64,000 nucleotides of DNA from Periconia sp. R9002 (lineage: Eukaryota; Ascomycota; Dothideomycetes; Pleosporales; Periconiaceae), in assembly GCA_023627715.1 (NCBI GenBank), contig JAMAHW010000023.1, positions 310,001 through 374,000 of the forward strand, written 5' to 3'. The position numbers and the translations under genes are program-made. The notes beneath the pieces were generated by a model that was not told the DNA's origin, did no database searches, and saw nothing but the letters and a program-made list of their open reading frames with translations. Positions within the stretch are counted from its first letter, which is position 1. The number at the start of each line of letters is the position of its first letter. Below, piece by piece: positions 1-10,962 of the stretch.

Positions 1-876
1 ATAATTGGGTGCTGTCTTTGTCAATGCAGCGATGAAATACTTGGTTGAGTTTGACAAATGCAGGTACCTAAAATTCGCGGGTACATAGTAAGCTTAACTC
101 AACTAGGGGCGATATAATGAGTGATAAATGTCTCAAAACGTTACACCACGTGGTGTCTTGATACTACTTTGTACATGGAACATTGAAGGATATACCCCCC
201 CCTCCCAAACATCCCTATATCCTTTCCCCTCACCCACCACTACGAAAGACTGACCACCCCACCTATAAAAAACAAACCACACTCAAGCGCTACGCACAAA
301 GTCTAAACAACCCACCTTATGCCCTCACCCCTCTCTCCAATCATTCTACCACATCCCTCACTACGCCACCGCCACCACCGCCTGCACCACAAAAAGACTC
401 AACACCTGTAAGTCCTATCAAAACGATACTAAGAACGATGGGGGCGATTACAACTCCTATCATCACGCGAAGTAAAATGCAAGTGCGCTTAGTGTAAGTG
501 CGTGGCGCTAGGGAGGAGAGAGGAAGGGTTAGGCTTGTATAGTTAGGGCTAAGTGGGTCGTTATAAATGCGGGACTTACTATCTGATGCGAGTAGGTAGG
601 ACTAGGCACAGTGAAAGGAGGAGTTAGTGCAGGCGCCTAAAGACAGGGTGGATAAGGCTGGTAGGTATAAATATTATTTGCCGCTTCGGTGTTGGCCTCG
701 TAGGCTGTTTGCTCTGAGTATTAATTTTACAATATCGTTTTTCTGTTTAGGAAAATATTCTCTAGCTGCTATAAACGATTCGATATTTCCGCTTAATATA
801 GCATCAGGTGGGTATATCGGAGCGTACTTCGTCCGAACTAAACATCAACAAAGATTCAAGACTCAAAACACACCAC
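1..876. other. Intergenic, with one repeat copy
   Basis: I see no supportable gene here. Short open frames rich in Pro, Thr and His come from a C/A-rich stretch and lack family motifs. The left part (68-195) is a diverged copy of the introner-like repeat described separately. The rest is the downstream flank of the convergent oxygenase gene. Confidence 0.6.
68..195 (-). repeat. Introner-like repeat, copy C (diverged)
   Basis: Read on the minus strand it starts GTATAT and ends TTTTAG. It shares with copies A (24291-24414) and B (60536-60659) a TCCA-GTACA block, the block GACACCAC followed by GTGGTGT, and a terminal CGCGA block. The distance from GACACCAC to the CGCGA block is 75-77 nt in all three copies. 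Its central hairpin, with arms ACACCAC/GTGGTGT, is flanked by TCAA/TTGA, which still pair although they differ from copy A. It is about 128 nt long and has formal GT and AG ends, but no flanking coding sequence is recognisable, so here it is probably intergenic. Confidence 0.6.
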
Positions 877-2022
877 CTACCCACCCTCAACATACCCCTC
901 AAAGACCCCGCCATAAAACCTCCTCCCCACATCCCTATGACTCCGGATCTTAGTCCTCAACTGCACCTCACCCCAAACCTCATACCTCCCCTCCAACCAC
1001 GCCGAATCCACCCTCCTTCCCTCCGCACTCTCCTCCCCCTCATCACCCAACCCTTCACACTCATCCTTACCCCTCCATCTCCCCTCCCTAAAATGCGCCC
1101 CAAACCCACCCACCGCCTCCCCCTTCGTCAAATTCCGCCTCAACCCCAGAAAAAATGGCACCGAGAAGCGTTCATTCGGCGTCCCGAGCACGCGATGCAC
1201 CGTCGCCTTGCACACACCGTTGGTGATGACTTCGAAGCCTTGACCGATGTTAACGACGAGGGATCCAGGGAGGTTGGGCACGTCGATCCAATCGCCGCGT
1301 TTGTTGAGTGCCTGGAGACCGCCGATATGAGAGGGTGAGGCTTGGAGGAGGAAGGTGAACCAGCCGGAGGAGTCTTTGTGCGGGCCTACGCCTTGTGGTG
1401 TGTGTTGAGTGGTGGAGGAGGAAGGGGGGATAGGAGGGTAGTGGATTAGTTTGAGACGGTGCGTGTCGCTTAGGTATGTGTGCAGCGCTGTCGGGGGGAG
1501 ATTGAGGGATTCAGCGACAAGGGTGAGGAAGGTGGTGCTTAGATGTGTGAGGGCGGTTATGTATGTTTCGACGATGGGTTTGAGGTCGGGGAAGGAAGGG
1601 GGGTATTGGTTTGGTCCTTTGAGGTGTTCGTAGAGTGGTTCGTCGGGGTTGAGGGTACGGGTTTTGCCGTTTTTGGTGACGGTTGATGGGGCGAAGGTGT
1701 GGGGTGTGCAGAGCTCGAATTGCTCGCGGAGATCGGCGGCGCCGGCTGTGGTTTCGCTGCCTGTGTCGCTGTACCCTAGGAAGTGCGGAGAGTTTTCGAG
1801 GGCGGAGGCTTGTTTGGAGGGGAGAGGGAGGGCGAAGAGGGCGGGGAGCGCATTGGTGAGGGAGGTGATGGTAGATGGAGGGATGTTGTGGTTGGTTATG
1901 TAGAGGAAGCCGATGGAGACGAGGGCGTGGCGGAGTTGGGAGAGGAGTTTGGGTTTGGTGGTTGGGGAGGCGGCGAGGGAGAGGTCGATTGTGGGGATGG
2001 ATGTGAAGTTTGTTGTTGCCAT
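877..2022 (-). CDS. 2-oxoglutarate/Fe(II)-dependent dioxygenase
   Basis: An intronless gene for 381 residues of the isopenicillin-N-synthase-like oxygenase family. The N-terminal DIOX_N part (PTIDLS, then LVSIGFLYITNHN) is followed by the jelly-roll core. The iron ligands are visible as H-x-D in GPHKDSSGW near residue 217 and His in TVHRV near residue 272. The 2-oxoglutarate-binding Arg-x-Ser (RFSVPF) follows about ten residues later. Enzymes of this family hydroxylate, desaturate or cyclise small molecules in the cytosol; many fungal members act in secondary metabolism. The C-terminal 60 residues are charged and less conserved. The neighbouring O-methyltransferase on the same strand makes a shared pathway possible, but no backbone synthase is present to prove it. 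The substrate cannot be named. Confidence 0.9.
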   Translation of the reverse strand: MATTNFTSIPTIDLSLAASPTTKPKLLSQLRHALVSIGFLYITNHNIPPSTITSLTNALPALFALPLPSKQASALENSPHFLGYSDTGSETTAGAADLREQFELCTPHTFAPSTVTKNGKTRTLNPDEPLYEHLKGPNQYPPSFPDLKPIVETYITALTHLSTTFLTLVAESLNLPPTALHTYLSDTHRLKLIHYPPIPPSSSTTQHTPQGVGPHKDSSGWFTFLLQASPSHIGGLQALNKRGDWIDVPNLPGSLVVNIGQGFEVITNGVCKATVHRVLGTPNERFSVPFFLGLRRNLTKGEAVGGFGAHFREGRWRGKDECEGLGDEGEESAEGRRVDSAWLEGRYEVWGEVQLRTKIRSHRDVGRRFYGGVFEGYVEGG

Positions 2023-2779
2023 TGTTGTAACCCTCTATTCCTTTTCTCGAGTTCGAAATGGTATGACTTCTAATTACTGTACTTCGTCCAGATCCTGTAC
2101 GTCTATCAAAATAATTAGTCTCAATCCTTACGCCCCCTACCCCCTACCCCCACAACCCCAACCCACCTTCCCCCCAAAAAATCCTCCCTCACGTTCCCAC
2201 TTCCTGATGCCACAAACACCCCTAATGACGTGCTATCAACCGCCAACTCCCGGCGCTAACGACGCTCTAGCGCGCGGGGTGCATACGGCACTACCCAGTG
2301 CAGTAACCAAACCAGGTACTGCAGTTACCAAAAGTGGGGCATACCACATGTGTATACCATGACGCTACAGTATTTCATAGCTATCCATTCCTGCATGATC
2401 AATAAACATGTATGAAAATTTCGAAATACAAAAGTAGCTACACGCAACCAGGGTATCCGCAGTCCACGATTAGTATCTCGATACGTTAAGGCATTTGATA
2501 TCTGGGTAAGTAATACCTCTGTACTTATATTTCAGCAGTTTGAAAGGGATGGTATAAGGTAATGTTTATTTGATTAAGATACTACGCAGTGAGGCTTGTT
2601 GCGATGTCTATGATTCATTTTATTACCTCGGATGAACCCGAGAAAATTTCGTATCAGCAAATTTTAGAGAATAAACATATCGTGAGTACATTTGCAAAGT
2701 TAGATATGTAGGTATACGCAACTTAAGTCGTCACACTCCATAGTTACAAAACCCAACACGCCCCCTTCGAACGTCCCGT
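2023..2779. other. Intergenic region between oxygenase and methyltransferase
   Basis: It contains the upstream region of the minus-strand oxygenase, with C-rich runs near 2130-2190, and the 3' flank of the methyltransferase. I see no gene, and no repeat beyond a short direct duplication of AGTTACCA/AGTAACCA near 2300-2330. Confidence 0.5.
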
Positions 2780-4229
2780 TTAAGCCACCTCACACTCAAC
2801 CAAAGAATTCCCATTCGCAGCCCTCGGCTCCCAAACCCTCACAACGCGCAACCCAGCCCTCGCGACAATATCCTCCCAATCCTTCCTCCCGCGCTCGCGC
2901 GCAGACAACATAGCCAGCATAACCAGATCCGCGCCGGTTGCTTCAGGGTGCGCGCCCACGTCCGGAATGACGTTGTCGTTGATGAGGACTTTGCTGTAGC
3001 CGGGTTTGAGCGCGGGTTTGATGTTGGAGAGGATCTGGACGCAGATGGCGTCGGGCCAGTCGTGCAGGATGGAGTGGAGGTAGTATGCGCGGGCGCCTGA
3101 GGTTGGGGTTAGTTGTGTGTGCGTGTGTTGTGGGGAGGGGGTTATACCTTTGACGGGTTGTTCGTGGTTGAAATCGTGTTCCATTTTCTCGATGCGCGGG
3201 TGGAGTTGTGTCGCGTTCTTGAGGACCATGGGGAGGTCTTGAAGGACCAATCGACCGGGGATGTCGGGGTATTTTTGGAGAAGGTCTTCGAGGTCGTGTC
3301 CGATGGAGCCGCCGACATCGACGAGCATGACCGAGTCGGGGGAGTCGTCGAAGCCGGAGATGAGGTTTTGTTGGATGGGGTAGAAGCCCGGGTCGGTCCA
3401 GGCTGGTCGGTCCATGTTGTATGCTTGCATGTGGTAGGCGAAGCGGTGGCCGTCGGGTTGTGTTTGGATGTATTCGAGGTAGTTGAGTTTGGTTTCGAAG
3501 GTGTCTTGGTAGTTGCCGTCGACGGGGTTGGTCGGGGTTTGCCAGTTTGTTTTTGCGGCGTAGGTGTGGAAGTTGCTGAATGCTGGGGCAGCGTATCTGG
3601 ACCTTGCATTTTGTGAGGAGTTGGAATTGGAAGGTGTTGAGGATAGAAACTCACATGGCAGGAAAGCTTTCTCCGATTGCTGGATTAGACATGGCTTTCG
3701 TGAAGTGCGTAAGCTCGTAGGTGTTGGGACCAAGCTCCTTGAGATACCCGACGGCGGCGAGATGCCTCATTAGCCGTTCTAGAAACGATTAGCTGAGAAA
3801 GATCAGTAAAACCAAGCCTTCAACTTGCCCATGAGCGAAGGATCAACACCAACAACTTTTCCAAGCTCTCCTGCATTGAAAGGACCATCCTGCCCAGCAA
3901 GATACCTCCAAGCCCCGGATTCAACACCACAACTGAGAGCAAGCATAGCGCCGGGCTAAAAGTGCCAAAGTTAGAAAGGATGCCCAGAAGGTGGAAGCAG
4001 AAGGCAAGTAACAAACATCGGCATATCCATGGCGCATCATAGTGTCGCGAGGAGTTTCCAGTGCGTACAATAGTCTCCTCGCTCTATCGATCAACTTCAG
4101 ATGAGTCTCTTTGTCTGTTCCCGTTGAGAGATTTTCCCCCAAGTCGCTGAGCTCCGTGATAAGACTGGCGGCGCCCGAAGCATCGTAGGCCAGGACGTCG
4201 ACTGGTTTAGATTCTTTTAACGAACCCAT
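2780..4229 (-). CDS. SAM-dependent O-methyltransferase (COMT type)
   Basis: Five exons, on the complement of 2780-3096, 3148-3602, 3655-3778, 3829-3955 and 4017-4229, give an intact 411-residue protein. The N-terminal winged-helix dimerisation part is recognisable by LMRHLAAVGYLKEL. It is followed by the SAM-binding motif DVGGSIGHD near residue 249 and the catalytic His in HDWPD near residue 318. The length and order match the plant COMT-like fungal family that methylates phenolic or polyketide hydroxyls (the sterigmatocystin and sirodesmin type enzymes). The ATG at 4229 (MGSLKES) is preferred over one eight codons upstream because family members start close to it. The intron at 3779-3828 uses a GC donor (GCAAGT), the only choice that keeps the frame and the conserved sequence. 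The substrate is unknown; a link with the oxygenase upstream is inference. Confidence 0.88.
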
Positions 4230-5633
4230 CGCGTTGAGTAGAATCGTATGCACTTGTTGTCCGAATTTGGTAGGATACAGTCAAACTACCCAAAGCGGGA
4301 AATGAATGCAGTAGTTCAAAGCGACCAATGAATTGATAAAAACGAATTGTGACACCCTACGTTGAATAATATAAGAAGTAACATGCCACTTTTTGATTTT
4401 GTTCAGATATGTTGAATGATCGGACGGTTTTGGTTGCTGTTGTATGGTTCGCCGCGCAAAGGTACCGGCTCGGGCTTGGCCAAAATACCCTCCGTCCCCC
4501 AACCTCCGACCACCACAAGCCGCCGGATAGAAATGTAAATATAAACTATATCATAGCATAGTAATGAAATAACCTGCGGTATCGAAACAGCAGAAACATC
4601 ACAAACGCGGCAATGTCAATGATGATTGCTAGGGAGTCCTCTCGTCCCATGGTTCAACAAAATCAGCCCAGAAAGGTATACATTTTCCAAAACCGCGATC
4701 TTCGTCTAACTATCCAAGATCAAAGTCGATATTCGTTTCGAACTTGCGAAGCAATATTCAGGGTGCTACCTGGCTGGTGGTGCTGGGCACCTAGCAATTA
4801 ACTACATTAATATGCTCGAGCGCGAGGACGTACAAGTCCTGTAGAACCTACGTACCTATAACCTTCTTCGTCCAATAATTAGATGAAATGCCCAGTAAAC
4901 CTCATCCCCCACCTATGCAATACCTATTTTACCACATTGTAAGAGAAGGCAGACGACAACGGCAATCGACAGAAGTAGCCCTGCTGACCATATCGCGCAA
5001 ATTCCGAGCCAGCAAACTGGTCACTGAAAAGGAGGGAGCTTTTTGGTCCAGCACGAAAAGCGCTGCAAGGATCAAGAATAGAATTTTGATGGAGCGAGGT
5101 CGTTGCGGCTTTGAAGAATGTGTGGTTTTAGCTCCCCGCATCGATCTGGGATTTTACAACATCGACGCAAGTGACGTCCGGTTCTACCAACTCGCCATCA
5201 TCGCGGAGCTGAGGTTTCGGACAGTGCCTTGGTGTAGCTTCTTAACCGTTCTGTCTCAATTCAGTATCGCAGTGATAGGAGTTACGGGTGCGTTTGCAGA
5301 TAGGACGAAGCTTCCGGGTCCATTGTACCCGTCCTCTTTGGGGTGATTCTGATTTATTGTGGGGTACTCCTCGCCTATCTCAAAGAGTGTGGCGTTACAA
5401 CACGGCTACCCTCATGAAGAAGAGGTCACATCCGCGGAGTTTCGCATGATGAAGCCATGGCGTGTTATAACGACCTCCAAGCAGCCGGTTTAGCATTCTC
5501 GATTGAATTCGTGGATAGGTACGGGAAGATCAGCAGAGCGACTAGCCTGCATCTTTTCCAATGCAGGTATGCGCCTCATCAGTTCTGGAATCGCGATGGG
5601 ATGTGTATCAACATGTGTGTCGACTACGTTGTT

Positions 5634-5860
5634 CACGTGGTGGTGAATGTGGAGGAATGATCACGATATGGGCGCAGGAGAGTGGTGAGACGGTAATAAA
5701 TGATGTGGTTGACAATGAGCTAAAAACGCTCGGCGGCGGCACAGGTTCTGATTTCAGTGGATCAAGTGCTTGAAAACAGCTGAGGGAAATTACTTTTTTG
5801 AGGGGTGGGCCACTTACATCGGGTATCACGTTAAGGAATGAGAGTGAGAGATAGCACGTG
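5634..5860. promoter_or_regulatory. Two CACGTG boxes, possible Pho4/NUC-1 sites
   Basis: CACGTG occurs at 5634-5639 (followed by G) and at 5855-5860 (followed by GG). The family of bHLH phosphate regulators (yeast Pho4, Neurospora NUC-1) binds CACGTG, preferably followed by G. The boxes lie about 1.5-1.7 kb before the phosphate transporter ATG, far for a fungal promoter, and the hexamer is expected by chance every few kb. The assignment is weak inference. Confidence 0.2.
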
Positions 5861-7182
5861 GGTGATAGTGAGACACTCACTGGAGAGACTCGTATCTATT
5901 GAATCGAAGAATGCCACATTATTTAAAAGTCTCCCCATACTGTCTTTCCAATCATTCCCGGGTTGGTGAGAGGAATAAGCGCCTCGTACGTCAGTGTTGA
6001 ATCGGATCAGAGGGGAATTGAGAATAGCATCAAAGATGCCAAGCAGCATGCCATGCACTCATAGCCCTATAGATCGCAAATCTGTACACAGCGTGGAAGA
6101 ATGGATGACTGTTTGGGGTCATGTCGCATCCAGAAAGACTGGCGTGGTGTGGAGGGGATTTGGAATTTGGGACACATGCCGGTCATGGATGATTTGCATC
6201 CATCCTTGCCATGATGCGCACACTTTTAGGACCAACGCGGCTGACGAGCAGGGCATGGATTGGTAAGGTCAGACAAACCACGAATGACAGTGGAGCAGTC
6301 ATGGTTCGAGAATGTGGGTAGAAGCATCAATGGGACCTGGATATGCTGCGGGTGCAGTAGTGTGTTTGGTCGTCGACGGACTCGGTATAAACCTCATCAA
6401 TGTTTGCTTTGCTCACGCTACCCTACCAGGGGCGAATTAGATGCATGGTAAGGCGAGAAAAGCCTGACGAAACATAAGACAGGGCTCCGCTGGACTGGAT
6501 GGCCTACTTTGCGGCAGTATTTTTGGATTGGTATCGTGTGCACTGTGTATACCCTGGCGAGATGGTGACATGATGATGGAAGGAACGGCGCGATGTGTAA
6601 AGGGGATTGGCACGACGGCGAAGATTGACCTTTGCATAACGGCCGATCGCACAGGGAAAGCAGAGTCCGAGATGAAGAAGAAAAGCTTTTGCACAGCAAT
6701 GAATCTAAGATGAGAGGCGCTTCTGGTTGTGTGCCTGTGAAGCTTGTCAAGGTTGGCGGTTGGGATATGCAGGTGGATCCGGTGTACGCTAGCGAGAAAC
6801 GTGGGCCAAAGGGGAGCGCTGATTGGTCCAAAGCAGTGTGTGTCTTCACCGGGGACTACGCCTGCTCCCACGGTACTGGAACGGAAGGTGCACGCAAGTC
6901 TAAACCGCAACAGGGTTGAATCCGGGCCAGTAAAACGGAAATACTGGCGCCAGAGGATCCAATTTTTCTTACTGGACTGCGTTGGAGCAGTGGAGGGAGA
7001 GGTCCAGACGATACAAGCTGGCTAGCGCGTCTTTGCTTGCCTATATGCTCCCTTGCGCGTGCCTGTCATACCCTCTCCCATTCGCTGTGTCGTTTCGTAT
7101 ATGCTCTGCCTAGGCTGAGCTGCAGTCGGCCAACACCGACTCCATGTTACGTATTACGCGGGTGCCACTAATGACCGCGTCG

Positions 7183-7190
7183 TATATAAG
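7183..7190 (+). promoter_or_regulatory. TATA box of the phosphate transporter
   Basis: TATATAAG lies 122 bp before the transporter ATG, in a G/C-balanced context, at a distance that fits a fungal TATA element with a 5' UTR of roughly 60-90 nt. The UTR is C/T-rich (CTCATCTCCTCACTTCTTG), as is common in strongly expressed filamentous-fungal genes. Confidence 0.6.
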
Positions 7191-7311
7191 GTCTTGCAAC
7201 CCAATCCGTATCTGCTCGGTGCTTGGCCTCATCTCCTCACTTCTTGTTCCCTCTTGTCACGCACAAGCGAGCATTGGCAAAGCTTAGACAAGACCAAAGT
7301 CTTCTTTCGCC

Positions 7312-9239
7312 ATGGCCAACAAGACCGCCGGCGGGAACAACGCCTTCCACAACTTCCACAATGACTTCGCCCACATTGAGGATCCCAACGAGCGTCGACG
7401 ACTCGCTCTTGCCGAGATTGACAAGGCTCCCTTTGGCTGGTATCATGTGAGAGCCATTCTTGTGGCCGGAACTGGTACGCCTTTTTTTCTTGTCGCATAT
7501 CCATAATCAAACAGCATCGCGACTAATGCCCTCCCCTAGGCTTCTTTACCGACAGCTATGACATTTTCTGTGTCTCCCTGTTGACCATCATGTTGGGTGT
7601 CGTTTACAAGCACGACAATGCCGGCACCCTGACTACCCCGCAAGATACTGCCATCAAACTGTCCACCTCCGCTGGAACCGTCATTGGTCAGGTTGGATTC
7701 GGTGCTCTTGCTGATATCGTCGGTCGCAAGAAGATGTATGGTCTTGAGCTTATTCTCATCATCGTCGCCACCCTCGCCCAGGCATTGACTGGTCCCGGAC
7801 CGGGCACTTCGGTTGTCGGACTCATCATCTTTTGGCGTGTTCTTATGGGTATCGGTGAGTTTTTGAAGTTCCATGGCAGCCCTTCTCTCTGTGGAGACAT
7901 CAGATATGGGGGTAGCTCTTGATTTGCGGGGTCCAACGCTAACCCCAAAAAGGAATCGGAGGAGACTACCCACTCTCCAGTATCATCACATCCGAGTTCG
8001 CGACTACAAAATGGCGAGGCGCCATGATGGGTGCGGTTTTCTCGATGCAAGGCTTTGGCCAGCTTGGCGGTGCTTTGGTCATGCTGATCCTCACTTCCGG
8101 CTTCAAGGGGTCTCTCAGAGGCGCCAAGGGATACGATACTTGCACCGGTCACTGTGCAGTCGCCGTTGACAAGATGTGGAGGGCGTTGATTGGTATGTTA
8201 TACCCAATTCATCCAGTTTACCTGATAGCATTCAAACTAATCTCCAACAGGCATGGGTATCGTTCCCGCCGCAATCGCTCTCTACTACCGACTCACCATC
8301 CCCGAGACACCCCGCTACACCTTCGATGTAGCCCGCGATGTCGAACAGGCTAACGCCGACGTCAACACCTACATCTCCGGCAAGAAGGGCGAAGGCCACC
8401 CGGATGAAATCCAAGCCGTTGCTGCGAGACGCGCATCCATCCAAAACCTCGAAGTCCCCAAAGCTTCATGGTCCGACTTCTTCCGCTTCTACGGCAAGCT
8501 CAGCAACGGCAAGATCCTCTTCGGCACCGCCATGTCCTGGCTGCTGCTTGACGTAGCCTTCTACGGGCTCGGTCTCAACTCGTCCACCGTCTTGGATGCC
8601 ATCGGCTACGGCGACGGCCCCACCGTCTACAACAAGCTCTACAACCTCGCCGCCGGTAACTGCATCCTCATCTGCGCCGGTGCGATCCCCGGATACTGGC
8701 TCGCAGTCGCGACCATCGACACCGTCGGCCGCAAGCCCCTCCAGCTCGTGGGCTTCATCCTCCTCACCATCCTCTTCATCATCTGGGGTTTCGCCTACCA
8801 CCAGGTCGGCAAGCACGGCGCCCTCGCCATCTACATCCTCATCCAGCTCTTCTTCAACTGGGGCCCCAACACCACCACCTTCATCGTCCCCGGCGAGTGC
8901 TTCCCCACCCGCTACCGCTCCACCTCGCACGGCATCTCCGCCGGCTCCGGCAAGATCGGCTCCATCATCGCCCAGGGCGCCATCTCCCCTCTCCGCACCC
9001 GCGGCTTCCACAAGGGCATGAAGGACAAGAGCCCCTGGTTGAACCACGTCATGCAGATCTTTTCCGCCTTCATGTTCGCTGGTATCTTCACTACCCTCCT
9101 CATCCCCGAGACCAAGCGCAGGACGCTCGAGGACTTGGCACAGGACTGGGATATGGGCAACGAGAGCATCACCGGCGCCCCTGCGCATAACAAGGCCGCC
9201 GATGCTGGCAGCGATGAGAACGCCGACAAGACTCAATAG
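7312..9239 (+). CDS. PHO84: High-affinity inorganic phosphate:H+ symporter
   Basis: Four exons (7312-7474, 7540-7854, 7953-8192, 8251-9239) encode 568 residues of the PHS family of the major facilitator superfamily. Diagnostic segments are FFTDSYDIF in the first helix, the MFS loop GxLADxxGRKKMYG, and the family signature GIGGDYPLSSIITSE, which holds the Asp needed for phosphate and proton binding in this family. A central charged cytosolic loop (YISGKKGEGHPDE) splits the two six-helix halves, and the C-terminal half ends in LIPETKRRTLEDLA. It should take up phosphate at the plasma membrane. The ATG follows a TATA box and an adequate start context; introns 1-3 have GTACGC, GTGAGT and GTATGT donors. 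PHO84 is a name by family likeness; a Pho84 paralogue is possible. Confidence 0.92.
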
Positions 9240-10962
9240 GCGTAAAAACCCTCCCCGCGCTTTTGCGTTTTTGAAATTGTTTGGTTAGAAGGGTGATGGG
9301 GAGTGTGGGGGTTTTCGATACCTTTTCTTACTTGGTTGAATGTGTATATAATAGTTTAGATATCCACGCCTTTCGTTGCTTTCTCTTTGGACTAGTTGTT
9401 TTGAAACCTCCGTCGCTTGGAAAGTCCCCTTTAATAAAATCTTAATATGAGAAAATTGTAAAGGTTGAATCAATCAACATCTTGCCGTGCTCGACCGTTA
9501 TCCATCAAGTTGTGCATCATTGACTCGTGTAGCGTAGTCATTGAAATTCTCCTCATACTTTCGTATTTTATCCCCCGTTCCTTACTCACCCTCATCCATC
9601 ATGCATCCTCTGTTCATTCAGAAATCAATGCACCATATCCCCATCCCATCCCACCCTACCCAGAGATGTAATAATTCGTTTTTTTGTGTGCTAGTAGGGA
9701 GGGCGCGGTGGCCACACTTCGCTAGTTTGGTAATCGTGCTTAGACGTCTAGTTGGGTAGGTAGGGTGGGTAGAACGGTGTTGTTCGATCAGCGGTACTCG
9801 ATATAGTTACTGTCGTAATAGATCGTGAAGAACATAGAAACAGGTTTCTTGAGCAAGAGGGGCTTGGTAGTGTAGGATGGGATGGTAATCTGTGGAAGAG
9901 AGAGATGGGGTTCGGTGTTATCAAACAACATAAGACCTCCGTAAACTCGAGTGGTTTCTTGGGGGAAAAGGAATGGATAGATTCATGGGGTTGGTATTGT
10001 ATGTGGTGTGTGATTTTACATTCGTGTGAGGAGGCAGGATTGGTTTTGATGGGGTGGAGAGGTGGGTGGATGCGTGGTCTTGGTGTTGTATGGGGTGTGT
10101 AGAGGAGAAGGACGAGGGGTTGTTTGGTAAAGGTAGGGTAGGGGTAGGGATAGAGAGATGGGTGTGTTGTTTTTGAATAGATGGGTTGGTATTAGTCAAT
10201 GGTGGTGACGATGATGGTGGCGAAGGTAAGGGATTAGTGAGGTGGAATCGTTTTGGGGGGTAGAGAGGTGGGTAGATTTTTTCGGTTTGGTGTTGTGGGA
10301 GGAGAGGGAGAGGGAGAGGTAGTTGGGGTCGGTTGTTTAGTCATTGTGGGGGAAAATTATCGGATGGATACATTGTTTTTGGATGGGTTTGTTGTTAGTA
10401 GATAAGTTTGGGGATAGGAATAGGGGTTTTTCGAGTAGCACTGCTTATTAAGGTGGGTTAGTTGGGTACAACGTGGCTGTGAGATTAGTGGTGAATAGTA
10501 CGAATGGTTACATTGTTTTTGAATGGTTTTGGTGTTAGTGGATAAGTTTGGTGAGGGAAAAACGGGTTTCAAGAGTAAGGCTTGTCGAATATCATTGGTG
10601 ATGTAGTTGGGATCAAACGAGAAAAAATGGTTGTTTACATGAGGCCCACCTCTATCGTTTGATCCGGATTGCCTATTTCGCTCAAGATAGGATACCAGAC
10701 CAATCATCTGCGATGATTCATTGTTTCAGTTCATAGAGTACTAGGAGAATCATGATGTGGTTGAGATCAGATGTGAGTCAAGGCTACCCGAGTCCGCTCT
10801 GTGTCCTCGAGGGTATTTAACTTCGAACTTCCGCTCCCCAGTCCAGAATTCAATTCACCATAATTCTCAACTCACGAATTTGAAATAGACCAAATCTGCT
10901 CCAGCAACTAACATTACCCACCATACTAACACTACAGCCGTACCCGAAAGACATTCTTCATA
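9240..10962. other. Intergenic region with a T/G-rich strand-asymmetric field
   Basis: No gene. From about 9890 to 10560 the plus strand is strongly enriched in G and T and contains diverged repeats (listed separately). Immediately 3' of the transporter is an AT-rich 3' UTR-like stretch. The end of the region, from about 10800, is the promoter of the J-domain gene, with TATTTAA at 10813-10819 and a run of short C/A-rich elements before the ATG. Confidence 0.55.
10371..10620. repeat. Diverged tandem repeat, period about 140 bp
   Basis: The block starting ACATTGTTTTTGGATGG near 10368 and continuing TTAGTAGATAAGTTTGG recurs near 10510 as ACATTGTTTTTGAATGG followed by TTAGTGGATAAGTTTGG. Both are followed by a GGTTT-CGAGTA/AAGAGTA block and end in GTTGGG. 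A third, weaker relative (GTTTTTGAATAGATGGG, then GTATTAGT) lies near 10167. The copies are imperfect, so this is an old duplication or a decayed minisatellite. Confidence 0.5.

Larger units (their letters stand above)
4230..7311. other. Gene-poor 3-kb region upstream of the phosphate transporter
   Basis: No gene here meets my standard. An open frame at 4888-5346 (152 codons, ATG) has mixed composition but no family motif and is interrupted just downstream. Others are shorter. The distal part is the promoter region of the phosphate transporter, with two CACGTG boxes and a TATA box listed separately. The base composition is mixed, without long repeats. Confidence 0.5.

Noticed and set aside
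183..497. Pro/Thr-rich 104-codon frame
   Set aside because: Arises from C/A-rich low-complexity sequence; no start context, no motif, overlaps the repeat copy at its left end.
877..4229. Complete secondary-metabolite gene cluster
   Set aside because: Oxygenase and methyltransferase are suggestive, but no polyketide, peptide, terpene or other backbone enzyme is present in the window.
4888..5346. 152-codon frame starting with ATG
   Set aside because: No recognisable domain, no plausible continuation or intron; kept as unresolved intergenic sequence rather than a gene.
8466..9236. 256-codon open frame antisense to the phosphate transporter
   Set aside because: Ala/Gly/Glu/Asp-rich composition comes from the complement of strongly codon-biased sense exon 4; no motif, and the sense gene is certain.
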